Below, piece after piece: positions 47,901 through 56,508 of a stretch of DNA of 64,000 nucleotides. Origin of the DNA: a virus; IMG/VR virus record IMGVR_UViG_3300034418_006582, positions 1 to 64,000 of that record. One strand, 5' to 3'. Numbering within the stretch: the first letter of the stretch is position 1; each line of letters begins with the position of its first letter. The notes below the pieces were generated by a model. It worked only from the letters and a program-made list of their open reading frames with translations, did no database searches and had not been told where the DNA came from. The position numbers were made by a program, and so were the translations under genes.

Positions 47901-48680
47901 ATAAGCGCTGAAGAGTTGGCAATAGCAGAACAAGAACTTACTGACGCACAAAATGCAAGACAAAAAGAATTAGATGAAATAAATAGACAAGTTGAGCAGT
48001 CTGAATTACAACAAGCTCAAGCATTGCTTAACTTAGCACAACAGGCTTATCAAATATTACAACTAGGTCCTGAAGGTTTAAATCAATTTAAAGAAATAGC
48101 CGATGTATTAGGTGTAGATTCTCAATTGATAGATAGAGTTTCTACAAAGACTAGTGAATTAGCAAATACAATTGGTACTAAGTTTGGTGGTGTTGTAGAT
48201 GATATGGCAAAAAATTATTTTGATACTAATTTGAAAATTGAACAAGAGAAAATAGATATAGAAGTTGATACAACTCAAGCAGATAATGCGTTTAAAAAAC
48301 TCATAAATGACTATGCAATAGCAAAAGATTTTATTGAGGGAAATTCAGCAAAGCCCAACTTTACAGTACCTGGTTTAGAAATGTATGCAAAAGGTGGCCG
48401 TATACCAATGTATGCTAATGGTGGAAAACTTAGAGGTGGATATGGTTTAGTTGGCGAATATGGACCAGAGTTAATTAGAGCTATACCTGGTGGTGGTGTT
48501 GACATTACACCTTTAGGAAATACTGGGAACAGTAGTATTACAGTTCAAAATCTTAATGTAAATGTAACTGGTGTTCCATCTGATCCAGGACAAGCTAGAA
48601 AGGCTGCAATAGAAATTAAAAAAGCACTACATAAGTTAGATAGAGAAGGTTTAATTGGAACAGGCATAAGAGGTAGATAA
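44910..48680 (+). CDS. Tape measure protein
   Basis: 1256 aa. The N-terminal core (G-E-L-A-R-I-G-E-L-G-G-Q-L-G-I; L-A-T-T-T-N-L-T-V) is the phage-tail TP901-type domain; two hydrophobic helices near 395-415 and 430-450 can pass a membrane; a long coiled region follows. Gly-rich C-terminus (G-Y-G-L-V-G-E-Y-G-P-E-L). At about 1.5 A per residue the tail would be near 190 nm. Confidence 0.92.
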   Translation: MPPQAKVGFLKLMIGATPVGDALRNDIQQSGQAMSDATKKLQSAQYAIISGALVGIAAVTFELIKAVQATAMFESAFAGIRKTVEASESQFEDLSRSILRMSTTIPVSAGELARIGELGGQLGISVQNLPEFISTVSTLATTTNLTVDNAALGLARLDAIAQTNGETFSNLASTIVDLGNNFAATESEIMTTVLRIAQAAAQVGATTQDALAFATALQAIGVPAQAGGTAVARVFQSIQSAIIQAGEDAEIFAKVASRSGKVSAEGFAQMFGEDPAYAAQLFIEGLGNMNEAGEDVITVLDKLGLSQRRTTLAILGLAEAEDLLDRAMNTSRDAHEANTAATEEAIKRYSTLESQLQITKNAFNELQVQIGENVAPAVKGFNDIIQETIIGLTNSGAAFNILVGSVAVFSIMILRAIAHMYSIKKVLKQLQFSFAYAFTGPAAWIAAITAALAFLAIKIANAKGEMDQLVRSVETFVQDGDITRNTIKGLIDTTQEFEKALRGYNEEARKTIKENLINNLTGTPEERQAYIDSIEQVIDKNEDLINVTNGLLKHAFGRDMREAVRNGTMDYEEFVAEMERINNLSIASPFRNMSEESSQMLFQAFKMSNYRGYLQEQENNLRNQNRLLEDELGIAKDLTKALEIYEKNRDEKIRNDAIEALGIDKLAEEGTHFRYVQEEQIKAYIENNKQHDEAAKKYQEEREAILELDTVYSTITDNIKKNTDSFVASLEALPEATAMTADEMLKNFKERFAIAQIFKDQMKQLEDAGYDDLGLLVSSLGPEFAPSLANLLKDPEVMNAIEAGLEAQRITASENLKENTAKVINTYGDTYAKLGKDLASNMMQGAIDGLEAEEEEYYKTIDKIISNGITVANLAAGNKSPSWKTARISKFMILGFVKGIKDNYPQLETTWKETVIDLVTVIEQSVGDAMNRINTVFGTQFGLFGAQNNLIQNEQKYNELLEKRNVLLKGNTAEQIISIREAQDKVDFLRIAYKEGTISAEELAIAEQELTDAQNARQKELDEINRQVEQSELQQAQALLNLAQQAYQILQLGPEGLNQFKEIADVLGVDSQLIDRVSTKTSELANTIGTKFGGVVDDMAKNYFDTNLKIEQEKIDIEVDTTQADNAFKKLINDYAIAKDFIEGNSAKPNFTVPGLEMYAKGGRIPMYANGGKLRGGYGLVGEYGPELIRAIPGGGVDITPLGNTGNSSITVQNLNVNVTGVPSDPGQARKAAIEIKKALHKLDREGLIGTGIRGR

Positions 48681-48793
48681 TGGTTGATAATTTAACAGGA
48701 AAAGATTTGGAACCTTGTGATAGTTGTGGTGATTATTATTATAAAATGCCAAGTGCTGAAGTATGTATAAGGTGTAGGTTAAAAAATGGCTAA
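48680..48793 (+). CDS. 37-aa zinc-ribbon peptide
   Basis: C-D-S-C (13-16) and C-I-R-C (29-32). TAATG overlap with tape measure and 8-bp overlap with the next gene. Tiny zinc ribbons recur through this phage. Confidence 0.55.
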   Translation: MVDNLTGKDLEPCDSCGDYYYKMPSAEVCIRCRLKNG

Positions 48794-50018
48794 TACAGTA
48801 ACTATAGGTAGATTAACATTTACTTCTCCGTCAGCTTTATCAGATAGCAGAAGTGGATCATCTCGTGAATTTTCTATACAAGGTAAGTTTGTTGCAGACA
48901 CAATTGCAGAAGTCAAACATTTAAGAGATGAATTACTAGCTTGTGCTAATGGATATTATGTAGTTCCTTTTAGCTGGACTGGTGATGATACAGTTTCTGG
49001 CTATGTACGAGTTGTTAGTGCTTCTGTGAATACTGCAAGAACAGTTGTAGGTGGTTACGATTATGCAGTTTCTATGGAGTGGCTAGGTAATATAGGTGAA
49101 ATAGAAATGGAAAGTCAATTTTCAGGGGCGTTACTTGAAAATGATCACTCAATTACTTCTACCACTGATCAGTTTTATGCACCACCTGTTGATAGCTATT
49201 CTCATAGTCATTCATCTAATCCAACTAACTTTGAAAGAGTGGGTGAAGATGGATCTATTTACGCAAAATTTAGTTCTAGCTTACGATCTTATAATGCTAA
49301 ATTTTTAGTAGATCCAGATGATTTTTATAAAAATTCTTGTGAAATATTTACAAATGATAGTTCTGATGTATCAAGACTAAGATGTGGTCTTGAAACACCA
49401 AATTTTCCGACATCGGCAATATTGCAAAATGGCTTAGTAAAAATGACATTTGATAACAACAATTCACAATCCAGATTTACAGTTTATAGTTATGATGGTG
49501 ATGGTTATAAATCTGCAAAAGAAATAGCCATATCTAGAGGCGCAAGTGAACAAGAGTGGTTAGGTTGGAGATCTATACAGATACTCAAAAATGAACCAGA
49601 AGTTGCCACTATTAGATTAACTAGTTATTACGATACTGATAGTAGAGATCAAAGACTTACTTTTGATGTTACACTTCGTAGGGGTGCTAGGCATTTTTCA
49701 TTAGTTACTACTCAGTGGTCATCTGGTAAATTTAATATAAAACCAACTGCAACTTTACCTTTTACTGATAACACAAGTTATGCAGTGATGACAAATAATG
49801 ATGCTGACGGAAATCAACTTGTTATGGGATCTCCACAGAATTTTGATGTTGATACAACTAATGGTGGTATTAGTACTACATCGAATACAGCAACTATGAA
49901 ATCATTTATTGGTTTTGTATATGATGGGACCTCTGCAACTTCGTATGATACTGCTGATAGTATTAGGGATCAATATCTTGATAATATTTATGAAGTTGTG
50001 AGGATAGTTAAGTCATGA
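48786..50018 (+). CDS. Distal tail (Dit-like) protein
   Basis: 410 aa. I-G-R-L-T-F-T-S-P and beta-rich N-terminus; place after the tape measure fits the distal tail hub that links tube and fibres. Confidence 0.6.
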   Translation: MANTVTIGRLTFTSPSALSDSRSGSSREFSIQGKFVADTIAEVKHLRDELLACANGYYVVPFSWTGDDTVSGYVRVVSASVNTARTVVGGYDYAVSMEWLGNIGEIEMESQFSGALLENDHSITSTTDQFYAPPVDSYSHSHSSNPTNFERVGEDGSIYAKFSSSLRSYNAKFLVDPDDFYKNSCEIFTNDSSDVSRLRCGLETPNFPTSAILQNGLVKMTFDNNNSQSRFTVYSYDGDGYKSAKEIAISRGASEQEWLGWRSIQILKNEPEVATIRLTSYYDTDSRDQRLTFDVTLRRGARHFSLVTTQWSSGKFNIKPTATLPFTDNTSYAVMTNNDADGNQLVMGSPQNFDVDTTNGGISTTSNTATMKSFIGFVYDGTSATSYDTADSIRDQYLDNIYEVVRIVKS

Positions 50019-53000
50019 GCGTAACAGAAAAATTAATGGCACCAGGTGGTTTTAGTCTTGTACTAAATAAGCAAAACACACCAAATTCAGTAATCAATAC
50101 TATTGACGCTTGGGGACACATCGTAATTATCCCAGCAGATCTAAATGTTCAGGAATTTGATGACGCAACTTTATTAGATTCAGCTAGATATGTCGGAATT
50201 GTAGAATCTTTAGAACTAGGTTTAGAAGATGATGTAAATATTGCAGGTGTAGGTTTAGTTTCATACTTAGGTGATAGTGAAACTAGAGGTATGCCTATTG
50301 CTACTACTGGTGGTCCATCAGGTGTTAGATCTTATAAAAATAAAACTCTAGAGCAAGTATTAGACAGTACTGGATCTCCTAAAGGTATTTTAAGAACAGA
50401 ATCAGGTGGTCAGGGACCTATTAGAAAAGGAACAATAACTGAACCAACAGATAGTTCTACATATACTGGTAAGCATTACACAGAGTCAGCTTTAAAAGCA
50501 ATCAGGTACATATGTCAAGATCTAAATGTTGAATTTAAAATTGATACTAAGGGTTATTTATCTGCTGGTCCATCAGGTACATTATTTGCTGGAATTGACA
50601 GCGATCCAACAGCAATAATAGTTAGAGGTGGTGGTGGACAAGATCCAAATATAAGTGGTATTAATACAACAAGTTTAGTTGCACAATTTGACGCTAGTGA
50701 ATTTGTCAGTTCTGTTGAATTAATTGCGAGTAAGCATGGTGCTGAGGCAAATATTGGAAACGCTACTGTTTCATCAAATCCTTATAAAGATTTGTTTGGT
50801 AGTGACCTTTTAAGAACACAATATGTATCTGATCCACAAACTGAGGGAACTACTAAAACTGAAAGAGCAGGGGCTTATTTATCTGAATTAAATTTAGTCA
50901 AAAAAAGTTTAAATGTTTCTCTTGAGGAGTATGACATAAGTGGGGATTTTAAAGTTGGAGACAAAATATTTATTTTTGATCCTGACATAGGTTTTCAAGA
51001 CACTGAAGTTGATAGAATAAGTGATGGAAGAGACTCTTTATACGAAACTGTTTATCAAGGACAAGTACTTAATCCTACAAAAATTAGAATACTATCAATT
51101 ACATGGCCAGTATTGAATGGATATGGCGTATTTTATAGAGATAAAAATGGTTCATACACTGAACTTACTGATTATGTTGTTTGGGAATCAGGCGATGTAC
51201 AATTAGAAATAGGTGATGTAGCACCTTCAATTAGTGAAAGTTTAAATTTAAGTGGACACACTGTAGATCTTGTAGGTAGTCCAGACAAATCTGTTCCAGA
51301 TACACCATCAGGTTTAACTACTGTAGCTGGATCGTATTCTGACGGTAATGGTATTTCAAAAGCATTTATTAAAATGTCTTGGACAGAACCTACGAATACT
51401 GACGGATCATCAATAACTGACGGATCGTATTACAGAGTAAGGTGGCGTGTAGTTCAAGATACTGATGGTAATAATATTATTGATAGTAATGACGATCAAG
51501 CAACGGAATACAATTATTCAACTTTAGCTTTCGATAAAAGAGAATTTGTTATTTATGATCTGTCACCAAATACTTATTACTCAGTTGGTGTACAAGCTGT
51601 TGATACTTCTGGATTTGATAGCGAATTTACTAGTATAGCCTCATTGCAAACTACTAGAGATGGTGGTGCGCCAAATAAACCAGACGGATTTGCCACAATA
51701 GCTTCAAACCCACTTAGAGTACAATTTATTCATAATTTAGGACAAGCTAAAGATAATGATGGTAATGCAGTTAGTCCAATAGTTAATTTTACCTTAGCTA
51801 AAGATATTGATCATCTAAACATTTATGCCTCTACTACTCAAGGTTTTGATTTGGAATATAACTCTGTAACTAAAAGAGTCTCACAAACAGGTTATAAAAT
51901 AGGTGAACTTAAAGCTGGTAGTGCGCATATTCTTAATACAATTGCAGCAATAGGTTATATTGATCTGGATAATGCAGATACTCATTATTTTAGAGTTACA
52001 GCAGTTGATACATCAGGCAATGAGTCTGAACCATCAGATGAACAAGAAGGTAATGCAGATTTAGTTGACACACAAAATATTGCTAACTTAGCAGTTACTA
52101 ATGCAATTCTTGCTAATGCGGCTGTCACGGATCTTAAAGTTGTAGATGTTTCAGCAGGTAAATTAACAGCAGGTACGATATCAGGTCAAACAATTATTCT
52201 TGATGCTAGTGGCGACACTGGTGCTGACTCTATAATAAAATCATCTAATTATGTATCAGGATCTACAGGTTGGGCAATTAATTCAGACGGAACAGCAGAA
52301 TTTAGAAATGCAACTATTAGAGGATCACTAAATGCTAGTGATATTACAGCAGGTACTTTATCTTCAGACAGACTTGATACTGATTTTATAGCAGTTGGTG
52401 GTGCAGCAAGTGATGTAAACTCAGGATCTACAACTATTGATGGTGGATCAATTACTGCTAACAGTATCACAGCAAGTCAAATAGCCTCAAGCACTATAAC
52501 AACTAACCAACTAAATTTTACACCTTACACAGATGGCGAAAACATTGATAGTGGATCAATAGGTGGTATATCAATAGATAGTGATAGCATACATACTTCA
52601 GGCTATCCTAGTTCAGGTTTTGAAATTACTTCTAGTGGTAATGCAAACTTTTTAAATGTTCTTGCTAGAGGAACAATAAGTGGAACTGTTGATACAACTT
52701 TAAATGCAGGATCTTCAGGATATATACAATCTGGATCTGGTGCAAACAGAGTTCGTTTTGGTGCAGGATCTGGTGCTGCAATAGACTTTATTTATAATTC
52801 AGGAACAGTTGGAATAGTAGAGGCTGTAGGTAGTGATACTTTTAGAATTAGAGGCTATACAACTGGTGATAACATTGAAATGTATGCAGGTGGTTTAGGT
52901 GGTGCTGGTACATTATCTTTAAATCAAGGAACTCTTAATATCTCTGGTGGAACAAATATTGTTACTACTGTAGGAACAAAACTTACATTATCAGGTAGTT

Positions 53001-53854
53001 CAGGAAATTCAGGACAAGTTTTAAAAAGTAATGCTAATGGTATGTCTTGGGGAAATGTAGATACAACATCTACTTTTACTAATAGTAATAACGCAGTAAC
53101 AATAAATAATACAAACTCTACTATCAATATATCCGTAGGTAATGACTCTAATACATTATCAGCAGGACATAACCATCCTTATTTAACAAGTGTTAGTGAA
53201 AATAACCATAACCACTCAAACTATTTAACAAGTTTGCCTAATCACACTCACAATTTTAGTGCTGACATAACAGGATTTAGTGGTAATAATCATGATCACA
53301 GTGCTTATTTATCAGTAAATCATGTTCTTAACACCACCAACCCACACTCAATATCAGGTAATAATCACAATCACAGTAACTACGCAACTGAAAACTATGT
53401 AAATGGACAAATCTTACAACATAGAATTGATTACTATCACTCTGATGAAAGGTTGAAAGAAAATATATCAGAAACTAATTTAGGTCTAGATTTTATAAAT
53501 AGATTACAACCAAGAGACTTTACTTGGAAATCAGATTATTTGGATTATATATGGTCTGATGATGAAAATCTACAGGCACAGAAACTTAAAGGTTTTCAAA
53601 GTAACTTACAACAAGGATTTATTGCACAAGAAGTTCAGGATGCAGTTTATCAAGAAACAGGAAGTAACAATGCTTTTGGTGGGCTAACTTTAGGAGATGT
53701 AAGTGATTTTGAAAAGACTACAACTTCTGATGCTGATGATTTTGGAAGAGTAGATTACACACAATTTATTGCACCATTAGTAAAAGCAGTCCAACAATTG
53801 TCTGCTAAGATAGAAGTACTTGAGGCTAGAGTGGACGAATTAGAAGGTGTATAA
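50015..53854 (+). CDS. Tail tip/fibre protein with FN3 and S74 chaperone
   Basis: 1279 aa. The N-terminal hub domain is followed by one or two fibronectin-III-like repeats (about 430-560, e.g. S-W-T-E-P...Y-Y-S-V-G-V-Q-A-V-D), a beta-rich shaft with N-x-H-x-H-S/N repeats (about 1050-1130), and an intramolecular chaperone domain with S-D-E-R-L-K-E-N-I (about 1145 on), whose Ser cleaves the chain after trimer folding. Confidence 0.85.
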   Translation: MSVTEKLMAPGGFSLVLNKQNTPNSVINTIDAWGHIVIIPADLNVQEFDDATLLDSARYVGIVESLELGLEDDVNIAGVGLVSYLGDSETRGMPIATTGGPSGVRSYKNKTLEQVLDSTGSPKGILRTESGGQGPIRKGTITEPTDSSTYTGKHYTESALKAIRYICQDLNVEFKIDTKGYLSAGPSGTLFAGIDSDPTAIIVRGGGGQDPNISGINTTSLVAQFDASEFVSSVELIASKHGAEANIGNATVSSNPYKDLFGSDLLRTQYVSDPQTEGTTKTERAGAYLSELNLVKKSLNVSLEEYDISGDFKVGDKIFIFDPDIGFQDTEVDRISDGRDSLYETVYQGQVLNPTKIRILSITWPVLNGYGVFYRDKNGSYTELTDYVVWESGDVQLEIGDVAPSISESLNLSGHTVDLVGSPDKSVPDTPSGLTTVAGSYSDGNGISKAFIKMSWTEPTNTDGSSITDGSYYRVRWRVVQDTDGNNIIDSNDDQATEYNYSTLAFDKREFVIYDLSPNTYYSVGVQAVDTSGFDSEFTSIASLQTTRDGGAPNKPDGFATIASNPLRVQFIHNLGQAKDNDGNAVSPIVNFTLAKDIDHLNIYASTTQGFDLEYNSVTKRVSQTGYKIGELKAGSAHILNTIAAIGYIDLDNADTHYFRVTAVDTSGNESEPSDEQEGNADLVDTQNIANLAVTNAILANAAVTDLKVVDVSAGKLTAGTISGQTIILDASGDTGADSIIKSSNYVSGSTGWAINSDGTAEFRNATIRGSLNASDITAGTLSSDRLDTDFIAVGGAASDVNSGSTTIDGGSITANSITASQIASSTITTNQLNFTPYTDGENIDSGSIGGISIDSDSIHTSGYPSSGFEITSSGNANFLNVLARGTISGTVDTTLNAGSSGYIQSGSGANRVRFGAGSGAAIDFIYNSGTVGIVEAVGSDTFRIRGYTTGDNIEMYAGGLGGAGTLSLNQGTLNISGGTNIVTTVGTKLTLSGSSGNSGQVLKSNANGMSWGNVDTTSTFTNSNNAVTINNTNSTINISVGNDSNTLSAGHNHPYLTSVSENNHNHSNYLTSLPNHTHNFSADITGFSGNNHDHSAYLSVNHVLNTTNPHSISGNNHNHSNYATENYVNGQILQHRIDYYHSDERLKENISETNLGLDFINRLQPRDFTWKSDYLDYIWSDDENLQAQKLKGFQSNLQQGFIAQEVQDAVYQETGSNNAFGGLTLGDVSDFEKTTTSDADDFGRVDYTQFIAPLVKAVQQLSAKIEVLEARVDELEGV

Positions 53855-54066
53855 TGACTGTTACTTATGACACATTAAATATTCCAGATCCTGAAACCAA
53901 TGAAGAATTATTGGACAGATTATTAACAGAAATAAAAGAATTAGAAATGAAATATTATAACTATGAAAATCGCGATGATAAAGAGGATGATATTCTTTTA
54001 TCAATTGAAAATGAAATAACTCTTAAAAAAAGTGAATATTCAGATGCTGGAGGAACTTTCGATTGA
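53854..54066 (+). CDS. Small acidic protein
   Basis: 70 aa helical, ending Y-S-D-A-G-G-T-F-D. The tail resembles those of 54837 and 55086 proteins (helix ending near L-G/A-G-G-T), suggesting related fibre-accessory peptides. Confidence 0.55.
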   Translation: MTVTYDTLNIPDPETNEELLDRLLTEIKELEMKYYNYENRDDKEDDILLSIENEITLKKSEYSDAGGTFD

Positions 54067-54827
54067 AGTTTAATTTGGGGGGAAAAGAATATATAGAATT
54101 TAAAACAGATCTAAAAGGTCTAGACGAATTTGCACCTGTTAAACCATCTAAGTTTTTTTTACCACAGTGGTTTAAAGATATGGATGAATATATTACTCAA
54201 GACGCTGTACACGAAAAAGGTAAAAAATTTTACTTTGGTAGAAGTAAAGAAACTGCTATTAAAACTGCTGGTGGAACAGTGAAACGATGTCCAGCAATTG
54301 TAGATCTTCTTACCGAAGGGTTCATAATACCTATGTGGGCAGATTTTTTAGTTCAAAGAGATATGGAAACATTAGAATGGGACAACAAAGGTATGTTGCA
54401 ATACGGAATTGAATTTCATGGGAAACAGCAAATAACAGGTTGGAAATTAAAAAAAACTGATTTTCCTGAAGGAGTAAAGTTTATAAATCCGTGGAGAATT
54501 TACACACCTAAAGGTTATTCAGTAATGTTTATGCAACCAACTTATCAATTTGAAAACAGATTTACTGTATTACCAGGTATTGTAGAAACAGATTCTTATC
54601 ATCATATAAACTTTCCAACAATATGGCACACAACAAAAGATGCAGTAATAGATCGAGGAACACCTTTTATTCAAGTAATTCCATTTAAACGAGACGAATT
54701 TGATCTAGATGTAGGACAAATGACAGATAAACAAATACAAGATGATTTATTAGAAAAAAATGAATTAAATACAAAATTTAAAAATGCTTATAGGTCAATT
54801 ACGCAAAGATTTAAAAATGAAAGGTAA
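54063..54827 (+). CDS. Conserved marine-phage-type protein
   Basis: 254 aa with a TTG start (GGAGGAA upstream). C-P-A-I-V-D-L-L-T-E-G-F-I-I-P-M-W, F-I-N-P-W-R-I-Y-T-P-K-G-Y-S and T-P-F-I-Q-V-I-P-F-K-R-D recall a family seen in marine phages and cyanophages near tail genes; no activity known to me. Confidence 0.55.
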   Translation: MKFNLGGKEYIEFKTDLKGLDEFAPVKPSKFFLPQWFKDMDEYITQDAVHEKGKKFYFGRSKETAIKTAGGTVKRCPAIVDLLTEGFIIPMWADFLVQRDMETLEWDNKGMLQYGIEFHGKQQITGWKLKKTDFPEGVKFINPWRIYTPKGYSVMFMQPTYQFENRFTVLPGIVETDSYHHINFPTIWHTTKDAVIDRGTPFIQVIPFKRDEFDLDVGQMTDKQIQDDLLEKNELNTKFKNAYRSITQRFKNER

Positions 54828-54836
54828 TATTTAGTT

Positions 54837-55028
54837 ATGCCTTATACATATGAATACTTATCAAATGAAGATCAAATATCCTTTGTTCAAGCAAGAATTA
54901 AAAGTGAAGAAGAAAGAATATTTGAAATGGAGCTATCAAATACAGATGGCGAACATGACGATGAAATAGCAGAGGTCACATCAAGAATTACTGATCTAAA
55001 AGCTAAACTTTCTGAACTAGAGGGTTAA
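54837..55028 (+). CDS. Small coiled-coil protein
   Basis: 63 aa; I-x-x-L-x-x-K-L-x-E-L-E heptads. Possibly paralogous to 53854 and 55086 products. Confidence 0.5.
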   Translation: MPYTYEYLSNEDQISFVQARIKSEEERIFEMELSNTDGEHDDEIAEVTSRITDLKAKLSELEG

Positions 55029-55085
55029 TCAATTACCTTAAATCTATAATTGAATAAGTAATATAAAAGTATCTAAAAGGTATTT

Positions 55086-55343
55086 ATGGCAGAATCTTAC
55101 GAGTTCAATGTGTTTAATGACAGAATGAAACGCCAATATTTATTAGACCAAATCTTACAAGGTGAAGTCGCTATATTTGGTGTTTTACTTAAACCTATGG
55201 CAGAAAATCATCCAGATTATGCTGAATGGAAGCATAGCTTAGAAGAAATGAAAAAAGAAATTGCAAATATGAAAGAAGTTTATGAAAAATTAGGTGGCAC
55301 TTATGAAATACAGGAGATAAGAAATGTCACTGACAAGTCATAG
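55086..55343 (+). CDS. Small helical protein
   Basis: 85 aa; L-L-D-Q-I-L-Q-G-E-V-A-I-F-G and a charged coiled region, ending after L-G-G-T-Y-E. Overlaps the next fibre gene by 20 bp. Confidence 0.5.
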   Translation: MAESYEFNVFNDRMKRQYLLDQILQGEVAIFGVLLKPMAENHPDYAEWKHSLEEMKKEIANMKEVYEKLGGTYEIQEIRNVTDKS

Positions 55344-56508
55344 TAGAGATACTCTTGAAATAAACAATTTATCTACTCAAGATGATTTTTTTGATACTTC
55401 ATCTGAGGGCGAAGGATATACACTATCAAATGCTACTGTACAAATAGTTTCACTAAATAACAATTTATATTTAGATGGTAAAACTATAGTTTCTGATGGC
55501 AATTTATCTATTGCAACTTCTGAAACAGATACTTATATTGTTTTAGGTACAGCAAGTACTAAAGCTCTTAAAATAGATAGTTCCCAAAGAATAGATATTT
55601 TATCAGGGAAACTTCGCATAAATGGATCAGATGGTAATCCTGGTCAAGTTTTGACTACAGATGGATTTGGTAATATATCATGGTCGTCAGTAGATAATAC
55701 ACAATATGCTTTTGCTGGTTTTGTCGTTGATGGTTCTGCTACAATCACTGCTAGTTCAACTTCAGAAAATGTTGAATTTGAAGCTGGATCTGGAATTGCT
55801 ATAAGCACGGATACTTCCTCGGATCCAAAAAAAATAACTATTAGCAATACTAATACTGCTGCGAATGCTTTTACTACATTTAATGTGACAGCAGGATCTG
55901 GTTCAGCAAGTGGATCAGATATAGAGGCAGACAGTAGCACTGATACTCTTACTTTTATAGCTGGATCTGGTATAACTCTTACATCAGATGCTAATAATGA
56001 TCAAATCACAATTGCATCAACTGCCAGTGCTTCAGGAGAACAAGATCTATTCAAATTTATTACAGCCCCAAATCAAAGTACTATTTCTGCGACAAGCACC
56101 ACTGATACTTTGAGTTTAGATACTTTTACACCAAGTATTACAAGAACTGAACGAGAGGCGAAAATAGAAATCGAAACAGATGTTTCAGCAAGATCTGTTA
56201 CTTTGAAATCAAAGATACCGATAACTCACAGTCACAGTGGTAAAATGCCAATAGTGTTAAGTGGAGGATCGTCATCAGGTGTTCCTTTAAAAAATCACTT
56301 TATTCCTATGAGTGTAAGTGGTGTAACAGTAAATGGTGGTGGATCAGACTTTGGTGTTAGCACTAGAGCTGTAGAAGTGCTAGAAAGAGATGGAAGCACA
56401 TTATCAAGGTTTATTATGCCACCAACAACAAGTGGTAGATCATTACTGTTAACTTCAACACTAAATGACGGAACTACAGAACAACAAGAAATTAATATGG
56501 GTGAATAA
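55324..56508 (+). CDS. Tail fibre protein
   Basis: 394 aa. Beta-repeat shaft rich in Ser/Thr/Gly/Asp, including G-N-P-G-Q-V-L-T-T-D-G-F-G-N-I-S-W also seen in the S74 fibre and other marine phage fibres. ATG lies in the upstream gene. Confidence 0.7.
   Translation: MSLTSHSRDTLEINNLSTQDDFFDTSSEGEGYTLSNATVQIVSLNNNLYLDGKTIVSDGNLSIATSETDTYIVLGTASTKALKIDSSQRIDILSGKLRINGSDGNPGQVLTTDGFGNISWSSVDNTQYAFAGFVVDGSATITASSTSENVEFEAGSGIAISTDTSSDPKKITISNTNTAANAFTTFNVTAGSGSASGSDIEADSSTDTLTFIAGSGITLTSDANNDQITIASTASASGEQDLFKFITAPNQSTISATSTTDTLSLDTFTPSITRTEREAKIEIETDVSARSVTLKSKIPITHSHSGKMPIVLSGGSSSGVPLKNHFIPMSVSGVTVNGGGSDFGVSTRAVEVLERDGSTLSRFIMPPTTSGRSLLLTSTLNDGTTEQQEINMGE

Noticed and set aside
6130-49410. TTTTCCGAYATCGG words at about 6140, 23975, 29388 and 49402 as a dispersed regulatory motif
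   Set aside because: Two of the four lie within coding sequence and too few copies exist to exclude chance.
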